Below are positions 56,543 to 63,685 of a stretch of DNA of 64,000 nt, one piece after another. The notes beneath the pieces are model-generated. The model worked only from the letters and a program-made list of their open reading frames with translations, did not search any database and was not told the origin of the DNA. This DNA comes from Roseofilum halophilum BLCC-M91. GTDB lineage: Bacteria > Cyanobacteriota > Cyanobacteriia > Cyanobacteriales > Desertifilaceae. The translations under genes and the position numbers were made by a program. Within the stretch, counting starts at the first letter, position 1. Each line of letters opens with the position of its first letter. The DNA lies in the NCBI RefSeq assembly GCF_030068445.1, contig NZ_JAQPOK010000079.1:30894-94893 (forward strand), written 5' to 3'.

Positions 56543-56775
56543 GCTGAAGTCAAGGGAACAACGCGATCGGATACTGCCCAGGCTGCATAATTGAGAGCCT
56601 GACGAATGTCTTCTTCTTCTAGTTCTGGATATGACTCTAAAATGTCTGGAACAGATAACTGACTAGCGAGTAGCTTGAGGACAAATTCTACAGTGATCCG
56701 CATTCCCCGAATCGTTGGTTGTCCAAGGCACACTTCTGGGTTGATAGTAATACGATCTAGATCGGCGATCGCCAT
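56539..56775 (-). CDS. DUF433 antitoxin
   Basis: A 78-residue DUF433 protein with the family pattern ITINPEVCLGQPTIRGMRIT and LLASQLSVPDILESYPELEEEDIRQAL. It is a winged or helix-turn-helix-like antitoxin usually paired with a DUF5615 toxin, as here. It lies upstream in the two-gene operon. Confidence 0.87.
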   Translation of the reverse strand: MAIADLDRITINPEVCLGQPTIRGMRITVEFVLKLLASQLSVPDILESYPELEEEDIRQALNYAAWAVSDRVVPLTSA

Positions 56776-56821
56776 GGGACTCCCTCCAGTATATTGAGGT
56801 TTCCTCTATTGTGGCATAGAG

Positions 56822-56857
56822 GCGATCGCCACCCGCGCAAAGAAACCCGGTTTCTAG
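56822..56857. repeat. Island repeat, internally deleted
   Basis: GCGATCGCCACCCGCGCAAA joined to GAAACCCGGTTTCTAG, then the usual ACCCTATGGCGAATCAG continuation. The ~45-bp core between the two inverted arms is missing, consistent with recombination between them. Confidence 0.75.
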
Positions 56858-56916
56858 ACCCTATGGCGAATCAGAACCTAGGGGTTAAGATAGGATTGAG
56901 CGAATTGAGTATAATT

Positions 56917-57270
56917 ATGTCAAACTATACGATCGCCTTATCTGAGGAAACTTACCACTCCCTGCTAGAAGTTGCCGAAAAACAAGGTGTGACTCCTGAA
57001 GCTTGGATAGTGGCTCAACTTCCTAAACCACAGCCGGAAGAGCCTTGGCAGGTGATGTTTGATGCTCTTCAGGAATTCCCAGAGGATCTTCAGATTGAGC
57101 GCGATCGCGACCTGAGCAAGTTACAACAACAAAAACTCAAGATCTTTCCAGAAACCACTTTGAATAAAGTCGCAGGATGTCTCAAATACGAAGGAATTCC
57201 GAAAACGCTTGACGAGTTAGAAGACGCTATTCGTCAAGGGATTGAGGAACAAGGGAATGATATCAATTGA
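56917..57270 (+). CDS. VapB-like antitoxin with AbrB-type-partner tail
   Basis: A 117-residue protein from MSNYTIALSEETYHSL. The N-terminal ~50 residues and the following PWQVMFDALQEFPEDLQIE are shared with the antitoxin at 60336. The C-terminal part (TTLNKVAGCLKYEGIPKTLD, EDAIRQGIEEQ) is a different toxin-binding tail, of a kind seen on other PIN-partner antitoxins. It overlaps the following toxin by 14 bp. Confidence 0.78.
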   Translation: MSNYTIALSEETYHSLLEVAEKQGVTPEAWIVAQLPKPQPEEPWQVMFDALQEFPEDLQIERDRDLSKLQQQKLKIFPETTLNKVAGCLKYEGIPKTLDELEDAIRQGIEEQGNDIN

Positions 57271-57646
57271 TACTAATATTGTTGTCCGGATTTTGACTCA
57301 GGATGATGAACAGCAATATCAAAAGAGTCTGGAGTTACTTCAAAACAACGACGTTTTTATTCCAGACACTGTGATTCTTGAAACGGAATGGGTACTGCGT
57401 TTTGCATATAAATTTAATCCGATCCAAATTTGTCAAGCCTTGCGTTATCTTTTGGGCTTACCGAATGTCTATCTAGCCGATCCCGATCTAATTGCCAAAG
57501 CATTAGAATGGCATGAAAACGGGTTGGATTTTGCTGATGCCTTGCATCTGAGTAAAAGCCAAAATTGTCAACGTTTGTACAGCTTTGACAGAAAGTTTTT
57601 GAAGAAAGCAACCGGATTAACTGATTGTGAGGTTCAGGAGCCTTAA
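57257..57646 (+). CDS. vapC: PIN-domain toxin (VapC-like)
   Basis: A 129-residue PIN toxin from MISIDTNIVVRILTQDDEQQ. Acidic residues for metal binding are visible in IDTN, ILETEWVL, and LDFADALHLSKS, with the terminal FDRKFLKKATG typical of this branch. It appears complete, unlike several others in the island. It probably acts as an RNase that cuts tRNA or rRNA. Confidence 0.87.
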   Translation: MISIDTNIVVRILTQDDEQQYQKSLELLQNNDVFIPDTVILETEWVLRFAYKFNPIQICQALRYLLGLPNVYLADPDLIAKALEWHENGLDFADALHLSKSQNCQRLYSFDRKFLKKATGLTDCEVQEP

Positions 57647-57685
57647 GAATATTCCTCTGTTATCCCCTATTCTACCTCCCTACAG

Positions 57686-57769
57686 GCGATCGCCACCCGC
57701 GCAGAGAAACCGGGTTTCTGGTTTGACCTCGATAGGAGGCAGCATCCCCAGGGAGAAACCCGGTTTCTA
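57686..57769. repeat. Island repeat, copy 2 (full)
   Basis: GCGATCGCCACCCGCGCAGA, both inverted arms and the core. It is followed by ACCCTATGACGAATCAG and then a 3' remnant of the antitoxin gene (GACGCTATTCGTCAAGGAAT, 57810-57829), which runs into the HigB start. Confidence 0.85.
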
Positions 57770-57836
57770 GACCCTATGACGAATCAGAACCTAGGGGTAT
57801 TGGGGCTGAAGACGCTATTCGTCAAGGAATTGAGGA

Positions 57837-58202
57837 ATGAGTGAACACCTAAAACCAGTTGAGTGGGTTGGCAGTTCTCTTGAGGACTTAAAAGACTTCC
57901 CAGAAGAGGTTCGGCAAGCGGTTGGGTATGCCCTATATCTAGCTCAATGTGGTGAAAAACATCCATCTGCCAAACCCCTCAAAGGCTTTAAGGGGGCTGG
58001 GGTGCTGGAAGTAGTTGAAGATTTTGATGGAGACACTTATCGAGCAGTTTATACCTTAAAATTAGCGGGTGTGGTCTATGTCCTCCATGCGTTTCAAAAG
58101 AAGTCAAAACAAGGAATTGCAACGCCTAAGCAGGATATTGAGTTGATCGAGTCTAGGCTTAAACGCGCTAAAGAACATTATTCAGAACATTACACAAATT
58201 AG
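57837..58202 (+). CDS. HigB/RelE-like toxin (Gp49-like family)
   Basis: A 121-residue protein of the phage-derived Gp49/HigB type: PLKGFKGAGVLEVVEDFDGD, TYRAVYTLKLAGVVYVLHAF and QKKSKQGIATPKQDIELI. It should be a ribosome-dependent mRNA cleaving toxin. Its ATG overlaps the TGA of the antitoxin remnant from the repeat. The toxin comes before the antitoxin, as is usual in higBA. Confidence 0.87.
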   Translation: MSEHLKPVEWVGSSLEDLKDFPEEVRQAVGYALYLAQCGEKHPSAKPLKGFKGAGVLEVVEDFDGDTYRAVYTLKLAGVVYVLHAFQKKSKQGIATPKQDIELIESRLKRAKEHYSEHYTN

Positions 58203-58212
58203 TAGGAAGACT

Positions 58213-58536
58213 ATGAATAAACCCATCGAAATCAAAACCGGAAGTGGCAACATATTTGCAGATTTAGAGTTAGAAAACTCTGAGGAATTACTGGTTAAGG
58301 CAGAATTAGCGCACAGAATTAGTAGTATTATCGCTGGCCAAAATATGACTCAAGCTGAAGTAGCAAAGTTGCTAGGGATCGATCGGTCTAAAGTGTCAGC
58401 ATTAGTCAATGGAAAGCTATCCGGTTTTTCTGCAACCCGGTTATTTCGGTTTTTAAATACATTGGGTCAGGATGTGGAAATCGTAGTGAAACCCAAGTCT
58501 TGCACAGAAGCTCAGACACGGGTTGTGGCGTTGTAG
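58213..58536 (+). CDS. HigA/XRE-family antitoxin
   Basis: A 107-residue protein with a central helix-turn-helix (NMTQAEVAKLLGIDRSKVSA, then LVNGKLSGFSATRLFRFL). It should bind the operon promoter and neutralise the HigB-like toxin 10 bp upstream. The last bases abut the next island repeat. Confidence 0.87.
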   Translation: MNKPIEIKTGSGNIFADLELENSEELLVKAELAHRISSIIAGQNMTQAEVAKLLGIDRSKVSALVNGKLSGFSATRLFRFLNTLGQDVEIVVKPKSCTEAQTRVVAL

Positions 58537-58619
58537 GCGATCGCCACCCGCGCAAAGAAACCGGGTTTCTGGCTCAACCTCGATAGGAGGCAGCATCCCT
58601 AGGAGCAACCCGGTTTCTA
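58537..58619. repeat. Island repeat, copy 3 (full)
   Basis: GCGATCGCCACCCGCGCAAA, arms AGAAACCGGGTTTCT and (imperfect) GCAACCCGGTTTCT, and the core. Followed by ACCCTATGACGAATCAG and a short antitoxin-gene start fragment. Confidence 0.85.
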
Positions 58620-58669
58620 GACCCTATGACGAATCAGAACCTAGGGGTTAAGATTGAGCGCGATCCCTT

Positions 58670-58885
58670 CTAACTAGGGCTGGTTTCCTTTGCTTTATCA
58701 CCAACCAAGCGTTGACTCCAACGGGTTTTTAGACCCGGTTGGCGCGACAAAGTGACCACTTCTCTGCCCCTTTCTTCTTGTTTTTTGCGTAAGTCTTCAA
58801 ATATAGCATTCAAATCATAGTTGAAAGACTTGGCATAGGCTTCACGAATTTGGTGAATTTCTTCTACAATTTCATCTTTCCACAT
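58670..58885 (-). CDS. Small protein of a toxin-antitoxin pair (unassigned)
   Basis: A 71-residue charged protein: IVEEIHQIREAYAKSFNYDL, IFEDLRKKQEERGREVV. I know similar small proteins directly downstream of PIN-domain genes in cyanobacteria, where they are presumed antitoxins. Here it follows the deleted PIN gene at 58889 by 3 bp. No DNA-binding motif is clear. Confidence 0.6.
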   Translation of the reverse strand: MWKDEIVEEIHQIREAYAKSFNYDLNAIFEDLRKKQEERGREVVTLSRQPGLKTRWSQRLVGDKAKETSPS

Positions 58886-58888
58886 CGA

Positions 58889-59119
58889 CTAATCTCCCAT
58901 CAGTTCATTGGGGGTACAGAGAACGGGCAGCACATAGCCAAAATCTAAACTAATTTCTGCTAGTTTTCCTTGAATTTGGGCGTTGGCAATATGTTTACAG
59001 TTCCAGGTTAACAAATAATCCAAGCCGTGAACTGTTGCGGCAGCGATAATCAAGTTTTTGGTCGATCTAGCAGTGAGATACCCTAAAATGCTGGTTTCGA
59101 TGTAAACCGTTTCACTCAT
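58889..59119 (-). pseudogene. PIN-domain toxin with in-frame internal deletion
   Basis: A 76-residue frame. The start (MSETVYIETSILGYLTARST) and the end (AAATVHGLDYLLTWNCKHIA) are those of a known PIN family. They are joined after KNLI, so the middle ~60-70 residues with the other acidic residues are missing. The frame is intact. It is the third toxin in the island to show this pattern. It is probably inactive, but a stable small product is possible. Confidence 0.72.
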
Positions 59120-59156
59120 ATCGATAAAGGTTAACTCACTCTATTGTGGCATAGAG

Positions 59157-59239
59157 GCGATCGCCACCCGCGCAAAGAAACCGGGTTTCTGGTTCGACCT
59201 CAATAGGAGGCAGCATCCCCAGGAGAAACCCGGTTTCTA
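59157..59239. repeat. Island repeat, copy 4 (full)
   Basis: GCGATCGCCACCCGCGCAAA, arms AGAAACCGGGTTTCT and AGAAACCCGGTTTCT, with the core. The right end supplies the stop codon of the PIN toxin read from the other strand. Confidence 0.85.
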
Positions 59240-59662
59240 AATCCTCGCTAAAAAATCCTGGTAAGTTATAATTTTTGTACCGGCAAATTCCCCTAAAGTT
59301 AATAAATCTGCATCTCCTGTAATCAGGAAATCGGCTTGACTATCTTGAGCTAATGCTAACAAAAAATTATCTTTGGCATCCCGACAAACAGAAACTTCTG
59401 ATACAATGTCTATAGATACGCCAATAATCCCTAAAAACTCTAGCAGTTCTTGAACCTTCTCTGCTGAAAAATATTTTTGCAGTTTTGGTCTTTGCGTCAC
59501 CCGATTAATTTCTTCTTTGATTTGCTCGCACAAGACTACTTCAATGCTCTGACTGACGAGTAATTCTTTGAGATTCCCTAATTCCTTGCCAATCAGGAAA
59601 CTAATCCAAAGATTAGTATCGATAATAACTTTAACGGGCTGATTGTTGAGCATAGATTTCAC
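59237..59662 (-). CDS. PIN-family toxin (COG1569 type)
   Basis: A 141-residue toxin with KVIIDTNLWISFLIGKELGN, KEEINRVTQRPKL, VCRDAKDNFLLALA and FLITGDADLLTL. This is the full acidic set of the COG1569 PIN family. It uses a GTG start at 59662 that overlaps the antitoxin; an ATG 9 bp further in is possible. The intact parent of the deleted copy at 55694. Confidence 0.87.
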   Translation of the reverse strand: MKSMLNNQPVKVIIDTNLWISFLIGKELGNLKELLVSQSIEVVLCEQIKEEINRVTQRPKLQKYFSAEKVQELLEFLGIIGVSIDIVSEVSVCRDAKDNFLLALAQDSQADFLITGDADLLTLGEFAGTKIITYQDFLARI

Positions 59663-59867
59663 TTCTTACAGCTTCAACCTCTTGAGTAATTGTCTCTAGG
59701 GATAGTTCATCCGTTTTGAAAGACTCTAAAAGGGCAGTTAATTTACTATCTAACAATTCTCTAGCCAGTTCTTGACTTAATTGTAGTTTTTCGGGTTCGG
59801 GGAGTTGTTTGACTAAGGTTAAAACTTGCTCAAAGTTGAGGGAGAGTTGATATTGAGTTGGAGTCAT
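59631..59867 (-). CDS. Antitoxin of the COG1569-type PIN toxin
   Basis: A 78-residue protein from MTPTQYQLSLNF. Nearly identical to the copy at 55818. It overlaps the toxin gene by 32 bp. The longer frame (to 59891) adds residues encoded by repeat-like DNA and is less likely. Confidence 0.78.
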   Translation of the reverse strand: MTPTQYQLSLNFEQVLTLVKQLPEPEKLQLSQELARELLDSKLTALLESFKTDELSLETITQEVEAVRSEIYAQQSAR

Positions 59868-59903
59868 AGTTTCGGAGGATGGAGGGTACAACTATATTCT
59901 AAC

Positions 59904-60098
59904 TCAAGCGATCGCATCGCCTCGGCGAATGGCTTGCCCTAATGCGAGGATTTCTTCAAAAGCCGGTTCATCTTTGAAAGAGCCGCTAATTTGCTCTAAC
60001 CAGTTGAGCGATTTTGGATGGTCAATCTGTTGTTGAATTTGAGCAATAGCTGCTTCTACTGCTGCCATGCCCTCTTCTAGTGAAGTGTTGCTTGTCAT
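59904..60098 (-). CDS. Orphan antitoxin-like small protein
   Basis: A 64-residue protein: AAIAQIQQQIDHPKSLNWLE, ISGSFKDEPAFEEILALGQAI. Similar small proteins stand in front of vapC genes in other cyanobacteria. Here no toxin follows directly; the next genes are the antitoxin and PIN pair at 59867-59237. It is a possible leftover of another module. Confidence 0.62.
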   Translation of the reverse strand: MTSNTSLEEGMAAVEAAIAQIQQQIDHPKSLNWLEQISGSFKDEPAFEEILALGQAIRRGDAIA

Positions 60099-60192
60099 GG
60101 ATTGGGAAAAGTAGGGTTTCGCTCCTATTGTAGTGCAAGGCTTGACTCTTTGATAAAGAGGCTTTTGAAGTCATCCCTTGAGTTGAAATCTG

Positions 60193-60275
60193 GCGATCGC
60201 CACCCGCGCAAAGAAACCGGGTTTCTGGTTTGACCTCGATAGGAGACAGCATCCCTAGGACAAACCCGGTTTCTA
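60193..60275. repeat. Island repeat, copy 5 (full)
   Basis: GCGATCGCCACCCGCGCAAA, arms AGAAACCGGGTTTCT and (imperfect) CAAACCCGGTTTCT, with the core. Followed by the ATGACGAATCAGAACCTAGG unit that leads into the antitoxin gene. Confidence 0.85.
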
Positions 60276-60335
60276 AATCCTATGACGAATCAGAACCTAG
60301 GGGTTAAGATGGAATTGAGCGAATTGAGTACAACT

Positions 60336-60560
60336 ATGTCAAACTATACGATTACTTTATCTGAGAAAACTTACTACTCCCTGCTAGAAGTTGTCGAAAA
60401 ACAAGGCTTAACTCCTGAAGCTTGGATAGTGGCTCAACTTCCCAAGCCACAGCCGGAAGACCCTTGGCAGGTGATGTTTGATGCTCTTCAGGAATTCCCA
60501 GAGGATCTTCAGATTGAGCGCGATCGCTCGTTGCCGATGGAACGAGAGCCAATAGAATGA
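60336..60560 (+). CDS. vapB: VapB-like antitoxin
   Basis: A 74-residue protein from MSNYTITLSEKTYYSLL. The first ~68 residues match the antitoxin at 56917; the last few (RSLPMEREPIE) differ. It overlaps vapC by 4 bp. The in-frame ATG at 60282 is in the repeat and is probably not the start. Confidence 0.78.
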   Translation: MSNYTITLSEKTYYSLLEVVEKQGLTPEAWIVAQLPKPQPEDPWQVMFDALQEFPEDLQIERDRSLPMEREPIE

Positions 60561-60922
60561 AAATTTTGCTAGATACGGATATTTGTATTTACACTATTAA
60601 CCGTAAGAACCCCAAACTGTTGGAACGGTTACGCTCTTATTCCATTGGTGAAGTGGGGATATCAGCAATTACTTATGCCGAGCTACGTTTTGGAGTTGAA
60701 AATAGTGGCCGTGCCCAAGAAAATATTGACCGATTAGAACGTTTTCTACTGCCTCTGGAAATTGTCCCATTTGATGAAGCAGCAGGAGTTTGTTATGGAC
60801 GAGTAAGGACTGAACTTAAAAGAACCGGCTTGATGATTGGCAACAATGATCTGTTGATTGCCAGCCATGCTTTGAGTTTAAATTTGGCGATCGCCACCCG
60901 TGCAGAGAAACCCAGTTTCTAG
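60557..60922 (+). CDS. vapC: PIN-domain toxin VapC
   Basis: A 121-residue VapC. MKILLDTDICIYTINRKNPK and ISAITYAELRFGVE carry the first acidic residues, and IGNNDLLIASHALSLNLAIA the others. The C-terminus is unusual: after AIATR it ends EKPSF at a stop, where most relatives continue with TREFERVPGL. These last codons are the left part of the island repeat, which means the repeat either came from, or replaced, the gene's 3' end. It may still be active because all acidic residues are present. Confidence 0.85.
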   Translation: MKILLDTDICIYTINRKNPKLLERLRSYSIGEVGISAITYAELRFGVENSGRAQENIDRLERFLLPLEIVPFDEAAGVCYGRVRTELKRTGLMIGNNDLLIASHALSLNLAIATRAEKPSF

Positions 60923-60963
60923 ACCCTATGACGAATCAGAAGCTAGAAGTTAAGAGGGGACTC

Positions 60964-61065
60964 AGGGCTGAACTTAAACGAACCGGCTTGATGATTGGCA
61001 ACAACGATCTGTTGATTGCCAGCCATGCCTTGAGTTTAAATGTGGCGATCGCGTTCATACAATGA
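60964..61065 (+). pseudogene. Tandem duplicate of the vapC 3' end
   Basis: This segment repeats the vapC region at about 60806-60892 with few changes (AELKRTGLMIGNNDLLIASH is encoded), then ends VAIAFIQ and a TGA. It has no start and only the last third of the gene. It shows a duplication between the ACCCTATGACGAATCAG unit and vapC. Confidence 0.75.
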
Positions 61066-61077
61066 AATTAAACTTTT

Positions 61078-61833
61078 TTAATCAATAACACTCCCACGCA
61101 ATAATTTTCTCCACAAGAAAAAAGATATAGGACTACAAAAGAAATTATTTGAAAGACTGCATGGGAACATGCCTACAATATCGGGATTCAGATCTTTAGA
61201 TTCAATGCAAAGTCTCACTGATGGGTAATGAGGAACATTTTGTCGAACCATCCAATTAAGTTCTAGCAATAATTTTTTTTCGTACTTTTCTACATAATCA
61301 AGAAATTGAATATCATACCAAAGCTTGACTTGACTGGCTTTCACTTTCGATCCATCATTGAGTGTGAATTCATCATTTCTAATGCTTCTATTGCTTGTTA
61401 TTTCATATTGTTTGTAAATGGAAGCTTGAACAGAAAATCCGAATCTACCTTGACTATATTTAGTCCAAATATTATCTATTGCTTGTAGTTTATCCATCGG
61501 AAATTTTTCAATTTCTTCTGTACTGAAATGCTCCGTAGATCCTAGATTCATATCTATCCCTAACTTCTGTTGTCTTCTATTTATAGTCTCATACAGAAAC
61601 TTCCCAACTGGAAATTGTTTTCTAAGCGATGGAGAAACACAAGGTATTCCTTTGCAGTCTCGATAAATAATTATCGCAAGTATCCGACGGGTTGCATGAT
61701 TAGCACCTTCCCAGTCACCAGAACGTAGTTGACTCTCTAGTTTTACTAAGCTTTCTTGCCTGTCATACTCCCACTTGCAAGAAATCAAAAACCATCCAGA
61801 TGCAATGAATAATAGGAATATCAGAAATGTCAT
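61078..61833 (-). CDS. Membrane-anchored GUN4-domain protein
   Basis: A 251-residue protein. One N-terminal membrane helix (MTFLIFLLFIASGWFLI) is followed by a helical linker and the GUN4 domain: LRSGDWEGANHATRRIL, EEIEKFPMDKLQAIDNIW, and YSQGRFGFSVQASIYKQY. GUN4 domains bind porphyrins, and the family founder stimulates Mg-chelatase. Here the domain is anchored and lacks linked chlorophyll genes, so it may be one of the accessory GUN4 paralogues common in filamentous cyanobacteria. Confidence 0.85.
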   Translation of the reverse strand: MTFLIFLLFIASGWFLISCKWEYDRQESLVKLESQLRSGDWEGANHATRRILAIIIYRDCKGIPCVSPSLRKQFPVGKFLYETINRRQQKLGIDMNLGSTEHFSTEEIEKFPMDKLQAIDNIWTKYSQGRFGFSVQASIYKQYEITSNRSIRNDEFTLNDGSKVKASQVKLWYDIQFLDYVEKYEKKLLLELNWMVRQNVPHYPSVRLCIESKDLNPDIVGMFPCSLSNNFFCSPISFFLWRKLLRGSVID

Positions 61834-61858
61834 CGAATTTACCTCATAATTTCTACAG

Positions 61859-62107
61859 TCAACTATACCTACCCAAATCGTAGCGATTCTGAATCGCCGC
61901 TATCACACTGGGGTTGTTATGGTAGGTTGTGCCATCAGGAGCGACATAATTGCCACTTGAATTGACTCGAAACTTTGTCAATACAGTTGTAGCTGTGTTT
62001 TTGAAGTACAAATCTTTAGTGTTTCTGTAAAAAACTTCATATTGACCATTTTTTCCTGTAATGTAGCCAACCACAGTGCGATCGCCCGAAGCCGAGTAAG
62101 TTGTCAT
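61859..62107 (-). CDS. Small protein of unknown function
   Basis: An 82-residue protein, Thr/Tyr/Asn-rich with alternating polar and hydrophobic residues (VGYITGKNGQYEVFYRNTKD, YVAPDGTTYHNNPSVIAAIQ). The pattern suggests a short beta-rich fold. No signal peptide. An AGGAAATATT-type sequence precedes the ATG. I do not recognise the family. It is 25 bp upstream of the GUN4 gene and may be co-transcribed with it. Confidence 0.55.
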   Translation of the reverse strand: MTTYSASGDRTVVGYITGKNGQYEVFYRNTKDLYFKNTATTVLTKFRVNSSGNYVAPDGTTYHNNPSVIAAIQNRYDLGRYS

Positions 62108-62360
62108 AATATTTCCTCCGTCAAATTCAAAAAGTCCAATCCTAATTAAGTTAGTCAGGATAGGATTTACTTATTTACTCATATTATGTCAACTTACTTT
62201 TCCCTTTGCCAACCCTATAATAATTGGATTTAGGGGGGGATTTACAACAGTATTAAAAGCAAAAAAATGGGAAAACATGGAATTTTGTAGCAAAATGGGG
62301 GAAACTGTGGGATAATGGGGGGGTAAAAGTACACAAAACTACAACCTAAATTGAGCGGAT

Positions 62361-63685
62361 ATGGAGATTCAAGACGCTTTGCGGTGGACGGATGAGTTTA
62401 TTTTTGCCACAACAGGGCAGCATCTGGACTCCCTGCAACGAGCTATTTTAGAAGGTGTATGGGAACACAAGGGATATAAGGATATTGCCGAGGAATACCA
62501 CTGTAGCAACGATCATGTGAGAAAGTCGGCATCGGAATTATGGAAACTATTGTCGGATATGTTGGGAGAGGAGGTGAAAAAGAAGAATGTGCGATCGCTC
62601 ATTGAAAGTCAGCTATTCTCTTATTACGACGATGCAGTACATATTGGCAATAACATAAATATCTGTAACGACCTATACAACCATCCAAAAAAAAACGATC
62701 GCCCTCCACCCCCAGCAGCACATCAGAACCGCGCCACAACCTCACTCAAGCACCCGAATATCCGAACCTCCACAACCGCACCGCAGAACTCGCTACCCTC
62801 AAGCAATGGATACTCCAAGAAAATAGCCGCATTATTACCTTAACCGGACTCTCTGGAATCGGCAAAACCGCCCTTGCCAGACAACTGGTAGAAGACATCA
62901 AAGACAACTTCGAGCTTACTCTGTGGTGCAGTCATCGCCAATTTCCCACCCTCAATACCCTAAAAACCACCCTCCTAGAATTTCTCGCATCATCTTCATC
63001 CAACCAAAACCCAGTTATTTTGGAGTCTCTCAGAAATCACCCTTGCTTAATCATCCTCGATGACTTCCACGAAACCTTAACCCCTGGGGAATTTGTCAGT
63101 AACTATCGCCCAGAATACCAAACTTATGGTCAATTGCTCCAAGACATCGGACAACTTCCCCACAACAGTTGTCTCGTTTTAATCAGTTGGGAACAACCCC
63201 TAGAAATTGCCACCCTAGAAACCGAAAATCCCTACTGTAAAACCTTCCCCGTACCCGGATTAGGCAATTTAGCCACTCAACTACTCCAGCAAAGACAACT
63301 GAAAGATCCCAAAAGATGGTTAGATCTCATCCAAATTTACAACGGCAACCCTTTATGGCTGAAGATTATCGCTGCTACAATTCTCGATTTATTTAACGGC
63401 AGCGTGCAACAATTCCTCTCCTATCCCACCCTTTTTTTAGGCGATTTAGAACCCATCCTTAAACAACATTATCAACGAATTTCAGAATCGGAAAAAATCC
63501 TGCTGCACTGGTTAGCGAACCAAGAGCAACCGGTAGAGATTAGCCAGAAACCGCCAGAGTTGTTATCCGACGCAGATTTCTTAAAAGCGATACAATCTTT
63601 ACACAAAAGAAGTTTACTGGAAAAATCCTCAGTTTTAACTTTGCAACCGGCGATTAAACAATATGTCAAAAATCAGATTCCATAA
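62361..63685 (+). pseudogene. NB-ARC/STAND ATPase gene split by a frame change at nine A
   Basis: The first frame (62361-62843) holds a helix-turn-helix-type N-terminal domain typical of cyanobacterial vWA-MoxR-associated/STAND proteins: GQHLDSLQRAILEGVWEHKG, then IAEEYHCSNDHVRKSASELW. At about 62687-62695 the coding signal moves to the -1 frame after a run of nine A. In that frame follow TAELATLKQWILQENSRIIT, a P-loop GLSGIGKTALARQL near 62850, LIILDDFHE (Walker B), a GNPLWLKIIA NB-ARC motif, and a winged-helix-like end, stopping at 63685. The two frames make one continuous ~440-residue protein if -1 slippage occurs at the A run. Otherwise it is a frameshifted pseudogene. The usual WD40 or other C-terminal repeats are absent. 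Confidence 0.75.
62687..62695 (+). other. A9 slippery run at the frame change
   Basis: Nine consecutive A in the linker between the N-terminal domain and the ATPase domain. A -1 ribosomal shift or the addition of one nucleotide by polymerase slippage would join the two frames. Confidence 0.6.

Noticed and set aside
55061..60275. Regularly recurring repeat considered as a CRISPR array
   Set aside because: Copies are ~82 bp, far apart, imperfect and separated by genes rather than short unique spacers; no cas genes are near.
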